Assembly: GCA_017347465.1 (NCBI GenBank)
Contig: AP021858.1
Span: 1,178,001-1,242,000 of the forward strand
Direction: 5' to 3'
DNA: 64,000 bases
DNA from: Candidatus Nitrosymbiomonas proteolyticus
Lineage (GTDB): Bacteria; Armatimonadota; Fimbriimonadia; Fimbriimonadales; Fimbriimonadaceae
Positions within the stretch are counted from its first letter, which is position 1. Every line of letters starts with the position of its first letter. The notes under the pieces were generated by a model. It was given only the letters and a program-made list of their open reading frames with translations, was not told where the DNA came from and ran no database searches. Position numbers and translations under genes: made by a program. Positions 42,174 through 50,236 of this stretch are shown in pieces.

Positions 42174-43241
42174 CTATTGAATGAGACACTCCTTCAGTGC
42201 TTCGACGTTCAGCAGAGCCTCTTGTGCCGCCTTTTCGCGCTGACGGGCTACGGAGGCGGCGTTTCGCTCGTGCTCCCGCTCGAACGCCATAAACTTCTCG
42301 AACAACCTCTGGCCGTTGAGCCCTTCGAGGTCGGGAGGAGAGTCGAGTCCCAGGCGCTTGGAGAGCTCGTTAACCTTCGGATCGTAAGAAACCATCAATG
42401 GCGGAATGCCGACGTTCGCGGCGAGAATGCCAGCGTGAAGGCGCATGGCGATCATCCCGTGCATCCGGGAAATCCGGTCCTGCAGCGAGCGGGGAGAGTC
42501 GATCTTTCTCAGGTCCGGGATCTTGCCGCCTTGGCTCTTTTCGATCTCCAGAATTAGCGGCCCGTCTTCGTCGCGGTCCATGGGGATGAGCACGGGCATA
42601 TAGCTGTTCTGATAGAGCCTTCGAACGAGGTCGCCGAAAGCGGCCATGACGTTTTTCGTGTGTTTGCCGAACGGGCGAGGGGCGATGCCGACGGCTTTCA
42701 TGCCGGCGACTCCAAAGTCTCCCGCGCTGTCGCGTGCGGGGGGCATCAGGAAGGCGAGATCAGCGCCGACCTTGACCGGTCTCGAAACGCCCAGGGAGCG
42801 AAGGGTATTCATCGAGCCGGGGTCGCGCACCACAAGGACGTCGGCCGCGTTGTAGGCCGAAGCCGCCATTCGCTTGCCTAAGAACGAGGTGAGCGGCCCC
42901 ACCCCCTGGCCCAAAAGCAGAACCTTCTTGCCCGCCTTCTTGGCCCGCCGAACGAGGGTCGAGTAATAACCCACGCTGCGGAGGCTGGTCACGTCTTGGA
43001 ACACGCTTCCCCCAGGAAACACGAGAGCGTCGCAGGACTCGATCGCCTCTTGCACCCTGCGAAGGTCTCGACGGGGGGTCGATCGCACCCCATACGCTCG
43101 GAACGTGGCTTCGGGCGAGCCGCTCAGCAGGGTGAGGTCGACGTCGACGTCCTTCAGGCCCTCCATGAAGCCAAGCAGGATCGAGTCGTCGCCGAGGTTT
43201 CCACAACCAAAGTAACCGGCAAGCAAGAGATGTGGGGTCAA
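42174..43241 (-). CDS. csaB: Polysaccharide pyruvyl transferase CsaB
   Basis: CsaB adds ketal-pyruvate to secondary cell-wall polysaccharide, which then anchors SLH-domain proteins. The PF04230 start HLLLAGYFGCGNLGDDSILLGF, VFPGGSVFQDVTS, LLLGQGVGPL, and C-terminal MIAMRLHAGILAANVGIP are clear. The TTG at 43241 follows the DUF5693 stop by one base; the 355-residue length is normal. CsaB next to DUF5693 is a recurrent pair, and this implies a pyruvylated surface polymer or S-layer in this diderm. Confidence 0.93.
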   Translation of the reverse strand: MTPHLLLAGYFGCGNLGDDSILLGFMEGLKDVDVDLTLLSGSPEATFRAYGVRSTPRRDLRRVQEAIESCDALVFPGGSVFQDVTSLRSVGYYSTLVRRAKKAGKKVLLLGQGVGPLTSFLGKRMAASAYNAADVLVVRDPGSMNTLRSLGVSRPVKVGADLAFLMPPARDSAGDFGVAGMKAVGIAPRPFGKHTKNVMAAFGDLVRRLYQNSYMPVLIPMDRDEDGPLILEIEKSQGGKIPDLRKIDSPRSLQDRISRMHGMIAMRLHAGILAANVGIPPLMVSYDPKVNELSKRLGLDSPPDLEGLNGQRLFEKFMAFEREHERNAASVARQREKAAQEALLNVEALKECLIQ

Positions 43242-43242
43242 A

Positions 43243-45087
43243 TTAGGCTCCCCCTGGCCGGAGCGCCCTCCGCGCTACCAGCCAAAGCGCGCCGCCGAGT
43301 ATACCGCCCGTCATCAAACCCACCGCGACGCGAGTCAATCCGATCGAGAGAGGCGTGTGGAGATGGCAAAGGGTGTTGACGATGCCCGTTTGGCCGATCC
43401 AAGCCAACGCCAAGGCCAGAGCGAGCCACCCGCCAACCTTTCGGTTTCCGCTTCGATGAAGAGCCATCAGCCCGAGGGAAACAACCAGCATCGGATGTCC
43501 GATGAGGAACTCCTTGGTCCTGGGGCGAACGTAAAGAAGGGCGTCGAGCATCGCCCGGAATCGGAGTTCGAGATCGGAGACTGCCGAGGGGTTGTCGTTG
43601 CCTGTTCGAATCGCGAGCATTCCGAATGCGGCCAGAACCAAGAGGCCCAAACTCAACTGAAGCCACGTCGCAGGCTGCTTGAGGGAAGGCCAGCCGCCCG
43701 CATAACGAACGAACGCGGCCGCCCCAACGAGTGCGATCGGTCCAAGGAGCGAGAGCTTGACGCCGCTGAACACCGCCCCGCGCACAAAGTACTCCGGGCT
43801 TGTAAGGACCGCCGCAACGCAAAGCCCTCCGATCAGGCTGACTCCCGAAACGGCCAGGAACCGCACTGGGAGCGCGGCTTCGAGACGCTCGCAAACGACG
43901 AACGCGGCGACCGGAAAGAGCACCGCGAGCGCCAGAGCCGCGTACGATACGAACGCGCCTGTCAGAGTCGCCGCGCCCGAGATTAGGAGCAGGACCGTGA
44001 GCAGTGAGGCGACGCTTCGATTTTCGGTGATCGCGAGCGCCGCGAAGAAAGCCACAGGCGCCGAAAGGAGGCAGAGAAGCGCTGGCAAGAAAGGCAGCGT
44101 TTGAACCGGGGCAAAGGGTCGCGCCGGGCCGACCCCTGCTCCAGACCGAATCAGCCCGTCGCGGATTCCGCCCGCCAACTTGGCGAAGTCCTCGAGGGGA
44201 GCTTCCGAAGAAAACGTGGCTGGTCGGAGCAGCAAGATGCGGCAGTTGCGCTCCCTGCCGGCTCGAACGTATCGCTCGACGATTTCGGAACTTGCCATGC
44301 GGTCGAGCTCGGCCGTTTGGGCCGAGTGCAACGATACTGCAATGTCGGGCGCTTCTCGAAGCACGTTCGAATCGCCGCCGATCTTGACGAATTCGGGTGA
44401 GGCATAGAGAAGGCCTTTCGAGCGGAGCGACTCGATCAGGGCGTCGAGACCTTCCCTTCGGCCGAGGACCTGTTCGCCTTGGGGAAGGAACACCGCCATC
44501 CCTTGGCCGCTCGCCCATTCGATGCTCCCCCGAACCGACTCGGGGTTGGCCCCCAGCGGGTTGGACATGCGCCCGATCACCCTCAGCCCCGAAGACCGGA
44601 CCACCGAAGTCCATTGAGGCGGCAACCCCAGCGAGACCCCCCGTAGCGTGGCGTAGTGGTAACCGACCACCAAAATCTCTGCGGCTCCGTCCGGTAGGGG
44701 GGCCACCTGGACCCTTGCATTGCCGAAGCGAACTTGAAGCCCTTTGGCGAGCCGATCCGCGATCCCCTGGCTCGCGAGGATTCGAGTTCCCGCGCCTTCG
44801 GGCAGGGATTCGATTCGCAAGTCGCCGGAGTACTTGGCGACGTCGTCCAGCGTCTCCTCGGAGACGACCACCGCGCCGAGCCCCGAGCGCTTCAACCGGT
44901 CCAAGGCTTCGACCAAGCTGAGTTGTTGTCCGGCGGCAAGTTGTTCGATCGAGTCGATCTCCGCGCTTAGCTCGACCGCGCGGTTCGATTGCTCCGCCCG
45001 AAACCGGGAACTGAGCGGCACGAACGTAAACGCAACCACGCCTGCCAGACACACCCATACCCAAAAAGGAATCCCTTGCGACTTCAT
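43243..45087 (-). CDS. DUF5693 family multi-pass membrane protein
   Basis: The 614-residue protein has one N-terminal helix, an extracytoplasmic domain of about 290 residues (LRGVSLGLPPQWTSVVRSSGLRVIGR is its clearest piece, first 20 shown conserved in the family), and eight or nine C-terminal helices ending near LLVARRALR. The motif ALLYVRPRTKEFLIGHP marks DUF5693, found next to csaB in many bacteria and thought to act in cell-surface polymer assembly. ATG 45087 overlaps the rhomboid stop (ATGA), which rules out the longer reading. Confidence 0.86.
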   Translation of the reverse strand: MKSQGIPFWVWVCLAGVVAFTFVPLSSRFRAEQSNRAVELSAEIDSIEQLAAGQQLSLVEALDRLKRSGLGAVVVSEETLDDVAKYSGDLRIESLPEGAGTRILASQGIADRLAKGLQVRFGNARVQVAPLPDGAAEILVVGYHYATLRGVSLGLPPQWTSVVRSSGLRVIGRMSNPLGANPESVRGSIEWASGQGMAVFLPQGEQVLGRREGLDALIESLRSKGLLYASPEFVKIGGDSNVLREAPDIAVSLHSAQTAELDRMASSEIVERYVRAGRERNCRILLLRPATFSSEAPLEDFAKLAGGIRDGLIRSGAGVGPARPFAPVQTLPFLPALLCLLSAPVAFFAALAITENRSVASLLTVLLLISGAATLTGAFVSYAALALAVLFPVAAFVVCERLEAALPVRFLAVSGVSLIGGLCVAAVLTSPEYFVRGAVFSGVKLSLLGPIALVGAAAFVRYAGGWPSLKQPATWLQLSLGLLVLAAFGMLAIRTGNDNPSAVSDLELRFRAMLDALLYVRPRTKEFLIGHPMLVVSLGLMALHRSGNRKVGGWLALALALAWIGQTGIVNTLCHLHTPLSIGLTRVAVGLMTGGILGGALWLVARRALRPGGA

Positions 45088-45755
45088 GATTCCGCCATCC
45101 ACTCCCTTCCTTTCAGGACCGCGCGCCTACCGCCCAGAATGAGGATCGTCAACATCCCCGCCACAAACCCCCCTGCGTGAGCCCAAGTCGCCACACCCTC
45201 CTGCTTGATGAGGAGTTGCCACAAGAACCACGTTCCCAGTAGGACCCACGCCACGACTTCGACGGTTACGACGAAGAACGGGATCAATAACTCGATCTTG
45301 TGGGTTGGGAACAAGAGGAAATAGCACCCAAGGACGCCCCCGATGGCCCCTGACGCCCCAATCGTTGGAATCGCGGAGGTGGGATCGACCGCGATGTGAG
45401 CCCCGGAAGCGAGAAGTCCCCAGAAGAGATAGTAAAGCGAATAGCGGGGCGAACCCAAAGCCGCCTCGATGCCTGGGCCGAACGTGAAGAGGTAGATCAT
45501 GTTGCCCAGCAGGTGAACGAGGCTGCCGTGAAGGAACAAGGACGTGAACAGCGTGACCAACGGAAACCGGTCGCCCGAGCCCGTGATCGCCTGCACGACT
45601 TCTTGCGGACGCATCCCCAAGTCGGCGAACGTCACGCTTGGACCCGTCAGGCTCCCTTGGCGATCCCAAAAATACACGATCACGTTCAGGAGGATGATCG
45701 TGTAGGTTACGAGCGGGATCGCGGGGGAAGCTCGATCGGCACGAATCGGGATCAT
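45084..45755 (-). CDS. Rhomboid family intramembrane serine protease
   Basis: The protein has six or seven helices and both catalytic residues: Ser135 in GASGAIGG (133-140) and His193 in TWAHAGGFVAG. The HGSLVHLLGNM segment (77-87) after the L1 loop is typical. Rhomboids cleave type I membrane proteins within the bilayer. ATG 45755 is preferred to a TTG at 45764. It precedes DUF5693-csaB by ATGA coupling, so processing of a surface protein may be linked. Confidence 0.93.
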   Translation of the reverse strand: MIPIRADRASPAIPLVTYTIILLNVIVYFWDRQGSLTGPSVTFADLGMRPQEVVQAITGSGDRFPLVTLFTSLFLHGSLVHLLGNMIYLFTFGPGIEAALGSPRYSLYYLFWGLLASGAHIAVDPTSAIPTIGASGAIGGVLGCYFLLFPTHKIELLIPFFVVTVEVVAWVLLGTWFLWQLLIKQEGVATWAHAGGFVAGMLTILILGGRRAVLKGREWMAES

Positions 45756-45790
45756 TCGCGCCAAAGTCTACCAATCCTCGGTGACTTTCG

Positions 45791-46255
45791 TTAGGGCCTG
45801 GGATCGAAGTTGGCCATCTCGATGGCGGCAAGCGCGGCTTCTCGCCCCTTGTTGCCCATCTTCATGCCCGCCCGTTCGAGGGCTTGAGACTCGCATTGAG
45901 GGGTCAGAATCCCCCAAGAAACGGGTTTCCCGAACTCCATTTGGAGGTCCATCAGGGCCCGGCTCACATCGGCTGCCAGGAGTTGGGCGTGGGCCGTCGC
46001 CCCTTGAAGAATGCACCCGACTGCAATGATCGCGTCGAGGGGATCAGGCTCGGTGCGAGTGAGCAAGGCGCGCACGGCGACAGGTATCTCCCACGAGCCG
46101 GGCACGATATGCACCTCGACGTGGGAGGCGCCATAGCGCGTCAACTCGTCCCGCGCGCCCTCGACCAGGCGGGAGACGACGAACTCATTCCAGCGGCTTG
46201 CGACGATGGCAAACCGCTTCCCAACCGCGCTCATCGAGGATTGCTGGGGTTTCAC
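45791..46255 (-). CDS. ribH: 6,7-dimethyl-8-ribityllumazine synthase
   Basis: RibH condenses 3,4-dihydroxybutanone 4-phosphate with the ribityl-aminouracil in riboflavin synthesis. RFAIVASRWNEFVV, HIVPGSWEIPVA, GCILQGATAHAQLLAADVSRAL (first 20 residues) with catalytic His89, and PVSWGILT are all in place. The 154-residue length is normal. The usual rib operon partners are absent; the gene sits 36 bp before rhomboid. Confidence 0.96.
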   Translation of the reverse strand: MKPQQSSMSAVGKRFAIVASRWNEFVVSRLVEGARDELTRYGASHVEVHIVPGSWEIPVAVRALLTRTEPDPLDAIIAVGCILQGATAHAQLLAADVSRALMDLQMEFGKPVSWGILTPQCESQALERAGMKMGNKGREAALAAIEMANFDPRP

Positions 46256-46285
46256 CTACTCAAAGTATGGCGATTCTCGCTAGTC

Positions 46286-47407
46286 CTAATTAGGCTTGAT
46301 GATGCCTTGGTATCGGGCGCGCTCTTCGGCGAGGGCCTTCCCATCGATCTTGACCGACTCGGCCCATTCCTTCTTGAGCTGGGCCAAACCAGCCGGATCG
46401 AAGCCGAACCAGACTTGCCTGACGATGCCGTCGGGATCGATGGAAAACGTCAGAGGGGTCCCCGGAGAGAGAAACACCTCGAAAGGATCGCCGCTCGCCA
46501 CCCGAAACTGGGGAAAACCGGAACTGGACTTCGCCTGAGAACTCGCGGCAATGAGCGCCACTTCGAGTCCCGCGGAAGCGAGGTCGGCCTTCGCTTCTTG
46601 CGCTGCCTGGATGAGGCGGCGGGAAGGCTCGCAGTCTGCGCCGAACAGAATGGCCAGCACGCCTTTGCTTCCCGCGGGCAGGCGCGCCTTCTTGCCCGAC
46701 TCCGAGGAGAGAAACTCCCCCAAGGCGATCTTGTCGCCGGGTTGAAGTGGAATCTCGTGCGGCGTGAGGCCGTCGGGAACGTATCCAAGGGGGTACTCCA
46801 GCCGGAAATTGGAAGCGGGTACCGGGACGTTCTTGGCGTAGTTGGTGATCGTCATCGATAGGAACCCGTCTTCGCGTTTTTCACCTTGGAGTTCATAGCG
46901 CGTGAGTCGGCCCACCTTGTCGATGAAAAGGATCATCGTCTGTCGCCCCATCATCGTGTCGTAGGTCGCCGAGAGCCGGTCTTCGAGCCCATTGGGACCC
47001 TCGCGCTCGCCCACATGAGCGAATCGGGTGTTGGTCGGGAGGATCGAATACACGTCGCCGACGATCAGCGGCAAAGGAAACGCGATTGCCGGGGTGTCGG
47101 AAAGCAGGCCGGCCGGCGAAGTCAAGCGAGCGTCGGGCGGGAACTCGCGATACCGCCGTCGTCGATGCTCGATTTCGATTTGGCCCTTGGGGTTCGCGAT
47201 GAAGAGGTAGTCGCTCGCCCCCAGCTTCATCGTGTACCGTTGACTCGAAGGTTGTTCGAGGATCAACTTCCCGACTCCGACGTATTGCCCTCCGGCAGAT
47301 TCGAACCGAAGGTCCACCGAGAGGGTCTTCACGTTCGCCATGTATTGAGTCATGCGGTCGATGGCGTCGTCAGGAGACGCGAGGAGCGCGAGCAGGTAAG
47401 CGATCAT
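46286..47407 (-). CDS. LolA-like / thioredoxin-like two-domain protein
   Basis: Residues 1-215 resemble a LolA/DUF2092-type half-barrel (AIDRMTQYMANVKTLSVDLRFE, RYTMKLGASDYLFIANPKG), which binds lipids or lipoproteins. Residues 220-373 form a peroxiredoxin/TlpA-like domain (GDKIALGEFLSS, VLAILFGADCEPSRRLIQ, DPDGIVRQVWFGF). The redox motif is reduced to a single Cys (DCEPS instead of WCxxC). The first ten residues could be a short signal anchor. The pairing suggests an extracytoplasmic lipoprotein or redox role. Confidence 0.7.
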   Translation of the reverse strand: MIAYLLALLASPDDAIDRMTQYMANVKTLSVDLRFESAGGQYVGVGKLILEQPSSQRYTMKLGASDYLFIANPKGQIEIEHRRRRYREFPPDARLTSPAGLLSDTPAIAFPLPLIVGDVYSILPTNTRFAHVGEREGPNGLEDRLSATYDTMMGRQTMILFIDKVGRLTRYELQGEKREDGFLSMTITNYAKNVPVPASNFRLEYPLGYVPDGLTPHEIPLQPGDKIALGEFLSSESGKKARLPAGSKGVLAILFGADCEPSRRLIQAAQEAKADLASAGLEVALIAASSQAKSSSGFPQFRVASGDPFEVFLSPGTPLTFSIDPDGIVRQVWFGFDPAGLAQLKKEWAESVKIDGKALAEERARYQGIIKPN

Positions 47408-47548
47408 CGAATTGTTCCCGGAATCTCGGTCATTATGACGCCCTGCGAGGGCTCACCTCTCTCCCTACGCCTATCGAGGGAGTTTTTGCGGCGCGGCAAG
47501 CGGGGGAATCGGCGAGGGGCGTGGACCGGCAACCTCCAAATCCCGGCA

Positions 47549-47749
47549 ATGTTGCCGACACTTAGCCTAATGGAGATTCAAGGGCCCAACGTTTCACGCA
47601 TCGGGCAACCGGTTCCGCCGGACGAGGCGCGAGTCGAATCCGCGCAATCGAAGCTCCTCAGGAGGCTCCTCGAAGTCCAAAAGTCCCAGATCGAGGAATT
47701 GGGCGCGGAAGACTCGGGAAAAGGGCGTCGCCTCGACCTACGGGTTTAG
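47549..47749 (+). CDS. Possible small protein (66 or 59 residues)
   Basis: An ATG at 47549 or 47570 opens a frame ending at 47749. The product MEIQGPNVSRIGQPVPPDE and following ARVESAQSKLLRRLLEVQK is an amphipathic helix with a basic tail. No ribosome site is evident and the stretch lies between divergent units, so coding status is doubtful. A hairpin with T-run, CTCCCT/AGGGAG at 47461-47482 plus TTTTT, lies upstream without a gene before it. I see nothing else in 47408-47548. Confidence 0.4.
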   Translation: MLPTLSLMEIQGPNVSRIGQPVPPDEARVESAQSKLLRRLLEVQKSQIEELGAEDSGKGRRLDLRV

Positions 47750-47791
47750 CCGCAATCCGCACCTTTCCGCACAGGGGTACAATCCCGCCTT

Positions 47792-48052
47792 GTGAGCGAA
47801 AAGCCACCTCCCCAACCGAAGTGGTGGAAAAACACCTATTTCTGGATCGCAGGAATCCTTTTCGTGCTCGCGATTCTTGGTTTGCCCATGCTGCTGGGTG
47901 AGAATTCGATCCGTGACCCCGGGCAAAAGCGGGAAGGTGGGTTGGTTCTCATCTATTTCGGGGGCGCGGTCGCCATGTTCATCAACGGATGGCTCAGCCA
48001 CCGCCAGACGGTGCAGCACTACAACGAATTGACGGAAGAGGAAGTGGATTGA
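47792..48052 (+). CDS. Small two-helix membrane protein
   Basis: A GTG at 47792 gives 86 residues with a proline-rich start and two hydrophobic helices (about 15-35 and 49-68), the first containing FWIAGILFVLAILGLPML. It ends in an acidic tail that overlaps the start of the zinc-ribbon gene as TGATG, so the two are coupled. No family recognised. Confidence 0.65.
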   Translation: MSEKPPPQPKWWKNTYFWIAGILFVLAILGLPMLLGENSIRDPGQKREGGLVLIYFGGAVAMFINGWLSHRQTVQHYNELTEEEVD

Positions 48053-48303
48053 TGGTTCAGTGCAAGTGCGGTAAGCCGCTGGAGTTAGTTCCCGCTTGGT
48101 TGGCCGGCATCAAGGTTGATTTCGTCTGCAACAACTGCCCGGACAGGAAGACCACGAGCATCGCGCACGTGATCTTGGAGTCCGCGTCGGAGGAAACCAA
48201 GGCGAACTCGAAGGCAGAGAAGCACACGGACGATGAGGCGGAGGATGTTATCGCCGAAGCTATCGAGCCCGAAGAGCCCGAAGAGTCGGACGAGCAAGAC
48301 TAG
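48052..48303 (+). CDS. Small zinc-ribbon-like protein with acidic tail
   Basis: The 83-residue protein starts MVQCKCGKPLELVPAWLAG and has a second pair of cysteines in DFVCNNCPDRKT, giving a CxC...CxxC zinc ribbon. The C-terminal 30 residues are very acidic (EPEEPEESDEQD). Such proteins often act as adaptors of RNA polymerase or ribosome partners. It is coupled to the upstream membrane protein; the stop overlaps the convergent gene by 4 bases. Confidence 0.68.
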   Translation: MVQCKCGKPLELVPAWLAGIKVDFVCNNCPDRKTTSIAHVILESASEETKANSKAEKHTDDEAEDVIAEAIEPEEPEESDEQD

Positions 48304-48536
48304 CCTTCACGCGACTTGGAACGGCCCGCCCTCGGGACGAGCACGATCTTGAGCGTTTCGCCTTCTCTATCGCCCTCACTTACGACGGCTTCACGCAGCA
48401 GGCTGCTCGAAACCGCGCCTTCGTCTTCGACGAGAACGTGAGCCAGCACCTTCCCCTGGGTTTTCATGACCGATGCGTCGGCTACGCCGGGTACGCCCAT
48501 CAGCGCGGACTCCACCTCGACCCACCGCCGAAACAT
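48300..48536 (-). CDS. Small protein of unknown function
   Basis: ATG 48536 (or TTG 48551) gives about 78 residues: MFRRWVEVESALMGVPGVADASV, then VLAHVLVEDEGAVSSSLLREAVV and a basic tail. The alpha-beta pattern with VxxALxxxPGVxDAxV is reminiscent of the C-terminal subdomain of AMP-binding enzymes, though this alone is not sufficient. It follows ispE by 57 bp in the same direction and may be part of that operon. No function can be assigned. Confidence 0.5.
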   Translation of the reverse strand: MFRRWVEVESALMGVPGVADASVMKTQGKVLAHVLVEDEGAVSSSLLREAVVSEGDREGETLKIVLVPRAGRSKSREG

Positions 48537-48593
48537 TGAGTGACTTGGCAATTCCTGACCTCAAGACAGTATCGGTCAGGTTAGGGTGCGGCC

Positions 48594-49415
48594 TCAGAGG
48601 GAGAGACTTTCCATCCGAGTCAACGATCGGCACACCCAGGCCTTGCCGCCGACTTCCGGCGCAACCGCGCGGCGCGCCCTTTCGGCGCTCGGCTCGTCGG
48701 GGAAGATGCCAAACACCGCCGAGCCCGACCCGCACAAGAGCGCTTCGGTGGCGTTCAGATCGAGCAGGCACTGCTTAAGCGCCAGCGACTCCTCGGGCGC
48801 AACGAGTTCGAAGTCGTTGTGCAGATCGTCGGCCAGGGGGAATTCCCTCCAGGAGCGCTGAATCTCGTCCAACCGCGCGTACGCTTCCCTCGTCGAGCAC
48901 CTTGCCTCGGGTTGCGCGACGACGAGCCAAAACGGGATGGGGTCTTCGAGAGGCGTCAGCCGCTCTCCGTACCCTTCGGCCTTCGCCCGCCCCCCCACAA
49001 GGAAGAAGGGTACGTCTGCGCCTACGGCTCGCGCGATTTCGCTCAGTTCAAACTCGGATGCCCGAGAGCGCGTCAGGAGCGGGATGGCCCGCAGCAACCC
49101 CGCCGCGTCGGAACTCGCTCCTCCCAAACCCGCCTCGCTGGGAATGCGCTTGATCACGGTGAGGTTGAGGGGAGGAAGCTCGGCCACCTCAGCGAGCAGC
49201 CGCAGGGTCTTCGTGAGGGTGTTGTCTTCGGGCACCGCCTCGTCCTCGAATTCGATGGCCGTCCGACCTGGGGCCCTTTCGATCCTTAGCGTATCGAAGA
49301 GCGAAATCGCTTGAAAAACGGTCCGAATCGGGTGCATCCCCGAGTCGTCGGGAGGGCCGACCGAAAGGAACAGGTTGACCTTTGCCGGGCACGCGATTTC
49401 GATCACCGCGTTCAA
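48594..49415 (-). CDS. ispE: 4-diphosphocytidyl-2-C-methyl-D-erythritol kinase
   Basis: IspE phosphorylates CDP-methylerythritol in the MEP isoprenoid pathway. The GHMP kinase ATP loop IPSEAGLGGASSDAAGL (91-107), the N-terminal CPAKVNLFLSVG with catalytic Lys/Asn, GADVPFFLVGGRAKAEG, and the C-terminal CGSGSAVFGIF are present in 273 residues. ATGA overlap links it to the upstream unknown membrane protein gene. It is the downstream end of gatC-gatA-unknown-ispE. Confidence 0.95.
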   Translation of the reverse strand: MNAVIEIACPAKVNLFLSVGPPDDSGMHPIRTVFQAISLFDTLRIERAPGRTAIEFEDEAVPEDNTLTKTLRLLAEVAELPPLNLTVIKRIPSEAGLGGASSDAAGLLRAIPLLTRSRASEFELSEIARAVGADVPFFLVGGRAKAEGYGERLTPLEDPIPFWLVVAQPEARCSTREAYARLDEIQRSWREFPLADDLHNDFELVAPEESLALKQCLLDLNATEALLCGSGSAVFGIFPDEPSAERARRAVAPEVGGKAWVCRSLTRMESLSL

Positions 49416-50227
49416 CTCTCTTGGTCGAGGGTTTGGGTGGCCTCCGAGTTCGCATCAGTTCGCGGTTCGGGAGGCATGACGGCGATGGTCTTGGGAAATG
49501 GGGTGAGCTCGAGTTCTTCGAGGGCTTGGTCGATGGCGGCAAGCTGCATCTTGGCCTCTTGCATCGCCGCAAGGAAGTCTTGACTGTTCAGTTCGGGGGC
49601 TGCGCCAGCGAGCCGGTAGCCGAGAATCTTCATGCGCAGGGTGTCTACGGTCGTGATGAACACCGCCGTCTGCGCTTCGGTCCGCTGAACTCCCGCCATG
49701 ACCCCGGCGAAGTGGTGCTGATACTCGGCGATGTTCTTGTCGGCGATTCGGTAAAGCTCCTTGGCCTGTGCGTCGTGCGCGGGAGGGTTCCACGAAGGCG
49801 GCTGGGCGTACAGTCCGCGTTCGGTGAGCGACACCTCTTGGGTGATCAGATCGGCCCTTCGCAATGCGACGTAGAGGCTCCTTGCGACCGAGTGGACGTT
49901 GCGGGGCAGTTCATGAATGCCCGCGAGGTGTTTCTTATGGACCCTCTGCATCACCTGGTCGAACAGGTCGAGCCGTTCGGAAAGGGCGTTCCAGTGCGCT
50001 GCGAACCTTCGGTTGATGAACCTCTTTCGGATGCTCGCTTGGTAGGAAAAAAGAGCATGGCCGACAAGGGTGGCGCACGAGAAGCCTAGAACGAGAGGTA
50101 GCGGCAGCCCCGCCCACTGCATAGGACCCAAGACGAAAAAAAGCGCCGCAGCGCTAAGAAAGAGCCTTCCAAAACGCGTCGCCTCCTTCCAAAAGAGCTT
50201 CTGGTCGACGGCTTTGATGTCTTCCAT
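49412..50227 (-). CDS. Membrane protein of unknown function in the gatCA operon
   Basis: The 271-residue protein has two N-terminal helices (about 23-38 and 42-60) followed by a long cytoplasmic helical domain rich in Gln and Lys, resembling an extended coiled coil (for example HKKHLAGIHELPRNVHSVARS and FLAAMQEAKMQLAAIDQALEE). No motif is recognised. It starts 9 bp after gatA and overlaps ispE by ATGA. The operon position does not suggest a clear function. Confidence 0.68.
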   Translation of the reverse strand: MEDIKAVDQKLFWKEATRFGRLFLSAAALFFVLGPMQWAGLPLPLVLGFSCATLVGHALFSYQASIRKRFINRRFAAHWNALSERLDLFDQVMQRVHKKHLAGIHELPRNVHSVARSLYVALRRADLITQEVSLTERGLYAQPPSWNPPAHDAQAKELYRIADKNIAEYQHHFAGVMAGVQRTEAQTAVFITTVDTLRMKILGYRLAGAAPELNSQDFLAAMQEAKMQLAAIDQALEELELTPFPKTIAVMPPEPRTDANSEATQTLDQES

Positions 50228-50236
50228 CAGCCGTAC

